Origin: Diploscapter coronatus
Taxonomy: Eukaryota; Nematoda; Chromadorea; Rhabditida; Rhabditidae
Direction of reading: 5' to 3'
Assembly (NCBI GenBank): GCA_964036155.1
Contig: OZ038422.1
Location: 17,755,201-17,819,200 of the forward strand
Length of the DNA: 64,000 nt
Each line of letters begins with the position of its first letter. Position 1 is the stretch's first letter. Both the position numbers and the translations under genes were made by a program. Of this stretch, positions 59,257 to 64,000 are shown piece after piece. Below the pieces are notes generated by a model. It ran no database searches. It was not told the DNA's origin and worked only from the letters and a program-made list of their open reading frames with translations.

Positions 59257-59613
59257 AGGGACCGCAAATGGTTTTGCAAAATTCCTAGTTAGCGGCAAAT
59301 TTTTACTGCAAATTATCAAATTCGATGTAACTAAGATATTTGTAAAGAAAAAAATAAAATTTACTTTTGGACGAGAAAAGTAGCCAAAGTCGATCGGCAA
59401 AATGAACACGTTTTCGGTTCATAAAATCTCCGAAAGCGCGAGCGGACGCGCACTTTCTGATAGTTTTCAGTCAAAGTTCATTCAATGAGTTGTTCACCGC
59501 GTTTGACTATGCCGATCCACTTTGAAAAGGACTTTCTTCCCATTTTTTGGGCTGCAAATGATCACTTTTTGAACAAAAGCGAAAAATGCAATGGGGTGGA
59601 GCTTGCGGTCCCT
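59257..59613. mobile_element. GGGACCGCAA element, better-preserved copy
   Basis: Tips AGGGACCGCAAATGG and CTTGCGGTCCCT are inverted. A diverged sister copy lies at 51508-51866. No ORF. Confidence 0.8.
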
Positions 59614-60064
59614 AAATAAGGAACATGATTTAGGGTTTTTGAATTTTCAAATATCGAGCCTTTGTTGGAATAATAAATTATGAACGTCAACATGAGGAAA
59701 AATTCGAATTCGCGAATTTAAAAATTTGTTTATTGATTTGTCTCCAGCAAACAGAGGTCTCACAACTGAATGAGAGATGATCACAAGGATGATAGAAATT
59801 GAGGAACAAAATTGGAGGGGAAGGGCTCATTCAGAAGAAAGAGACGAACAGAAACAGGAGAATGGGAAGGGAGGGGGATAAAACACGGCAACAATTAACA
59901 ATCGAAATAAGGATGGATGGCTGAAAGGGGTTGATGATAAAAACAAACATTAAAATGAAAACAGAATTATTGAGAATTAAAGAAAAATAAAGATAATAAT
60001 AAAAACCCACGGAAATAGAAATTATGGTGAAACAGTTGAAAGAGGAGGAGAAGAAAGGGACCGT

Positions 60065-63000
60065 CTAGTGCTGGGACTGCTGCTGCGGATCGAGGATGCC
60101 CCTTAGAGTGGCCAATCTGCCCTCGTCCAGATTTGCCTGTGCGAGAAGGGACTGAAAGATCGCTTCGTTGGAGGCGATGGTCTTTACGATAGCCTGCATC
60201 CGCATCATCACTGAATGATTCTTCTCGTCCGACTCGTCGAATGCGCCCAGGTGGAACGACGAAATTACTGAAAATCGACACAAATAATGCAGCTGTAATT
60301 TTTGAGAATAACATTAAGAAGTGTGCACTAAGAAAATTTGAAGTAAAATCATAAAGCGTTCAAGAGTAGGATGAGATTTCATTCCGAGATCTTTTATTAT
60401 CTGTTCATTTCTTCTAAAAATTCTTTCTGAAAACAGTGAGTTACAAGTTTTCATTCATGGATTAAATTGATTTTTCAAAAATAAAGATGCGGATGATTTG
60501 AAAATACTCTATCGAAAATCTGTTCCTTGTAACTCTCAATTGAAAATAAATGATGAAAATTTAGAAAAAAAAAAAAAAAAAAAACTGACTGATATCAAGA
60601 AGCCTGGGCAGATTGGAGTTGTCGACGCCGAGCACAGAGGCGTGATTGGTCTCGACCAGGTCGCAGAAGTAGTTGTAGATGTGTACGGATTCCTCCTTGT
60701 CTTCCCATGTCGGTAACCAACTCAGGAACAGGGGAATTAGCTGAAACAACACACTCAATTGAATATGAATGCAATTGGAAGAAAAAAACTAGATTGAAAC
60801 AGATAAGAAGGGCCAAATTTTCTACGTCGACCAAATTTTACCCTACACCTTCTACTTATTTAGAGCATTTCTACCTGAGTGGGATCGATGTTGATCTGTC
60901 CATATTTGAGAATCTTGGCCACAGCGGCAATTGCGTTCTCCGTCGCAATCACTCCTTCCTCTGTGTCTCGAGCACCGGGCCTGAACCATATCTTGTAATA
61001 AATGTCAAAAACAAAAAAGGGACTTCAAATTGGTGGGAAAGTCAATTCGAGTACGCTGATTACAAATATCATTTTGAAGAGTGTCCACCATACTTCCTGT
61101 TTTCAGGGTTTTTAAATCAAAGTTTGCTTCTCTCGTTATTATTTTGCAAAATTTTTCAAATGCGAAATTAGCTTACATCTCAAAACAAAAATTGACATTA
61201 TTGTTATTCGCTGCTGCAGCGGCAAAGAGTAAGAAGGAAAACGTCGATTTCTCGACTTCGCACAGTCCTGATACTAGTTCGATAAATTGCTATTAAAATA
61301 CCTAGCAATGCAGTTGCAGAGCGGTCCGAGAGCAGCAGCGAGGGCAGGAACGAACTCGCTGTCTCCTTTCAAGGCCATCACTCCGAAGCCGTACGCAGCT
61401 GCCTGTCTCACTTCGGGATACTCGTCCTCCACGGCACGCAGCATCGCATCGATGAATTGACGCTGATAATTGGCTGCTCCCTGAAACCCAACTGATCAAT
61501 GGCACAATACCACGTTCATTGACAATCAAAAACAGCGTCATTGTCTGGATACCATTAGCATGAAACTAAAATGAAATCAATACACCGCAATTTGGTGCTA
61601 ATGAAAATGATAATTAAATTTTGAAAAACGAAATAAAAAACCCCCGCTTAGGATTACGGTTATCGATTTTTCCCCAGTTCATGTATCCAAATTTTATTTG
61701 TACTGTTTGTTAATGTACATGAGACGATGTAATGGATAAAGGAAAGATAATTGGAAAATGTCGCATCTTCGCAAATTGTTAGGATAGTATTTGGAGGTAG
61801 GAGAAGGTCAGGAAACCTTGCTCTTACATATTATATCCTCAAGTTTCGACATTCCAGAAATACCGAGGAAAAGAAAAGACTTGCCTGAGGAGCGAATTCG
61901 ATGAGGTCGTCGAGCATGCATATGCTCCACTGTCTGTCCGCGTAGTGACGCTTGGGGTCGAGCAAATGCACTACAGCAGGGAAGATCGGGTCGAAGAATG
62001 ACACGAAGTCGGGGCCGAATGTCTAGAAAATCGAATTGCCATTGAGAATAAAAATCTAACTCCATGTTTAGAGATGAAGTACAACTCGTTTTCTTGTTAA
62101 TGTTTCAGTTTTTTTGTTAGAATTTATTTACTTTTATCAGCAGTGCTTCACTATCAGTCTTTTCAATTATAATGAAGCGAAAAATGAGTCAAAAATTTGC
62201 AAAAAAAAATCTTACTAGCAAATTCGCTCTGGTCTGTCTGACCATGCTGCTCACTATAGATTTATTTCTTTTTCACAATTCATATTTAAGATCAAGTTTA
62301 CCTCGAAGCAGCTATGCACGACATCAGAAATGCGAGCCAGAACAGCCGCTTCCTCTTCGTTCTCTGCATTCATCTTCTCGTTTGCATCTTCCGGATCTTC
62401 ATCCTGCAATCACTCATCTTCTTCGCCTCCTCCTCCTTCTATTTCCCCCACCTCATCAGCTTCTTCAGCCTCCCTCTCCTGTCGTCTCTTCTCGTATTCA
62501 TTGAGTTGTTCCTGAATGAGGACGGAGATTTCACTCAGTTCGCCCGGAGTGATTCCGTTCCTGCCCAGCACGTCGATGCTCTCGGACACTGCACTGATCA
62601 GCTCGACGGTCACATCCAGGTCGGTCTCGGTCTTGAGTGCAGCTGTTAGGGCTGGCAGGAAACGGGTCCACAGCGAACGCATTCTTTCCAGACCCTGGAA
62701 GTTTCACATTGAGAAAATTATTCGGTGTTTAAACAAATAGTAGATAGAATTAGATAATTTACAAATTCTGGAATTTCAAAGAAAAAAATCGATGTTCGAT
62801 ATTCTGTTCACTTCTGATTTTAGAAAACTAACAAGACAATAGGTGGGAATTGGATTTTCAAGCAAACAGTCAAAAAATATCCTCATAGCAAATATATTCT
62901 CACTTTCCATTAGCTATCTGAAATAGATTTGAAGTACCTGAGGCTTGACGCATTCGATGAGCAGCGGCACAGTCTCAGCAGCAGAGGAACGGACTCCGTC

Positions 63001-63899
63001 GTGGAAGATGAAACGCAGATGCGTGAGGGTCTGCTCGGCCACCTCATCAACGAATGGGGCAAATGCCTCTGAAATGGACAAGTGATGGTTTTGACCAATT
63101 TGCCAATTTTTTTAATGGTTATCTGTCATTTTTTCTAGCATTCCATATTTGAAAGAATTTCTCTATCAATATCGCCAACAAGGTTCTCCAATTGATCGCT
63201 CTATCTCACAGCAACATAATTGACATGAAAAAATAAAGAAAATAACCAGTTAAAGCCGAGAACTAATGCGAGATTTTAAAATAATGCATTCGCCTCGCCC
63301 CTTTCATTCGACCTGGGGATTGGGCGGCTGTAAATGATGTTTCGCAAAAGCTGTATTATCCAACGATAATGTGAGAATCTTTGAAAGTTTGTTGCTCTAT
63401 GATGAGGAAATGCAAATGTCGAAAGAAATAGATATGGAAGAGTGAGTTTGTTAGACTGTAGCATTATTGAATCTCCATGATTTCTTTTAGAAAGGATGTT
63501 ACCTTTGAGCTCCCTCGCATAGCAGACGATCATGTCGCAAGCGGTGACCTTCTCCTCGAGTCCTGATGTGCGGATTCCAAAGTTCTTGTTTTCACCGATC
63601 GAGTGGAATTGCCAGGCCGGATCATCGTGCTGCACTTCTTCGTCTGAAAGATTAAACGTATTCATTTCTTCGCACTTGCAACTGTGCTTCAGAGAATGCT
63701 AACTCGAGCTATAGGGTGGGATAAAAATAACAGCTTCATTTAAAATTCTGTTTCCAGTATTTTTCTTTTATAATTTTGCTCTGTAGTCCATGGTTTCCGA
63801 CTCACCTTCCAAGACAGCGACATCAGGTTTATAAGAAGCAGCTCTCATGACAGGACCCATCACTTTTGGCAGGAATGGAGCGAAGTCCGATCCCAGCAC
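60065..63899 (-). CDS. ipo5-like: Importin-5 (karyopherin beta-3), C-terminal part
   Basis: Exons: 63899-63806, 63643-63503, 63068-62938, 62694-62452, 62403-62302, 62022-61885, 61480-61302, 60980-60875, 60740-60590, 60267-60065; ~495 aa, about 45% of the ~1,100-residue family length. The N-terminal part lies beyond 64000. It is a HEAT-repeat nuclear import receptor. Sequence colinear with IPO5: GLEEKVTACDMIVCYARELK, FIFHDGVRSSAAETVPLLIE, an acidic loop (KRRQEREAEEADE-DEDPED), HYADRQWSICMLDDLIEFAP, YPEVRQAAAYGFGVMALKGD, ATENAIAAVAKILKYG, FLSWLPTWEDKEESVHIYNY and FCDLVETNHASVLG. The C-terminus ends in a Gln-rich QQQSQH. The 48-nt intron 62451-62404 sits in the acidic loop and is chosen to avoid an in-frame TGA. 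Exon 62022-61885 ends at a GC donor (CAG|GCAAGT). Confidence 0.92.
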
Positions 63900-64000
63900 C
63901 TGCAATTTTGAAGAAACGTTAGCCAAAACGTATGTATAATATTCGTTTTCATAATAAAAAAAAACTAGATGGGGATAAACAACGATAACTTTTCTTCGCT

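Larger units (their letters stand above)
58845..60064. other. Intergenic, tail-to-tail, mostly MITEs
   Basis: It holds two inverted-repeat elements (58957-59126 and 59257-59613) and AT-rich sequence up to the importin-5 stop codon. No gene seen. Confidence 0.6.

Noticed and set aside
60707..61171. 154-codon plus-strand open frame
   Set aside because: It is antisense to importin-5 exons 60740-60590 and 60980-60875, whose protein match is unambiguous. The frame is a shadow with no splice or family support.
62404..62451. In-frame TGA in importin-5, possible stop-codon read-through
   Set aside because: A normal 48-nt GT-AG intron removes it, and the flanking frame continues with the family.

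Overview
Eukaryotic, AT-rich DNA from a nematode. The evidence is intron-rich genes with short introns (43-60 nt) mixed with long ones, acceptors that nearly always read TTTCAG, and nematode-typical gene families: an srd-type chemoreceptor, a divergent nuclear hormone receptor, and small secreted Cys-rich proteins. The species is not identified. Gene models were built by hand from splice sites and reading phase, so exon ends are predictions. Phases close across every model except where stated.

Layout. 78-1330 (+): C-terminal exons of a KDM1-type amine oxidase, cut by the window edge. 2285-5201 (-): RNF146-like RING/WWE ubiquitin ligase. 7955-10888 (+): srd chemoreceptor. 11983-15833 (+): nuclear hormone receptor. 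16123-17856 (-): protein with a MITD1-type C-terminal domain. 18506-19143 (-): unrecognised small gene. 19.1-28.7 kb: repeat-rich accessory stretch with a kelch fragment cut by a MITE, isolated exons, and two secreted Cys-rich proteins (one plus, one minus). 28741-31228 (+): second seven-TM receptor-like gene. 33395-33850 (-): small single-pass membrane protein with a PPxY motif. 34192-34469 (+): CUB-domain fragment. 35087-42952 (+): large unrecognised 20-exon gene of about 849 aa. 44346-47388 (-): CDF/ZnT zinc transporter. 48955-50969 (+): Mpv17-family membrane protein, followed by a decayed tandem copy of its 5' end. 53577-58844 (+): folylpolyglutamate synthase. 60065-63899 (-): C-terminal 45% of importin-5, running off the right edge.

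The housekeeping genes (importin-5, FPGS, Mpv17, ZnT, RNF146, KDM1) are unrelated in function, and no operon-like spacing links them. The gene-fragment and receptor region at 19-34 kb has the character of accessory chromosome: gene pieces, lineage-type receptors and secreted proteins between inverted-repeat elements.

The most distinctive feature is a dense population of short inverted-repeat elements (MITE or foldback type), most of them in introns. At least two families recur five times. One element forms the last ~42 codons of the receptor gene at 28741, and another cuts a kelch coding exon. No CRISPR, prokaryotic or viral genes were seen.
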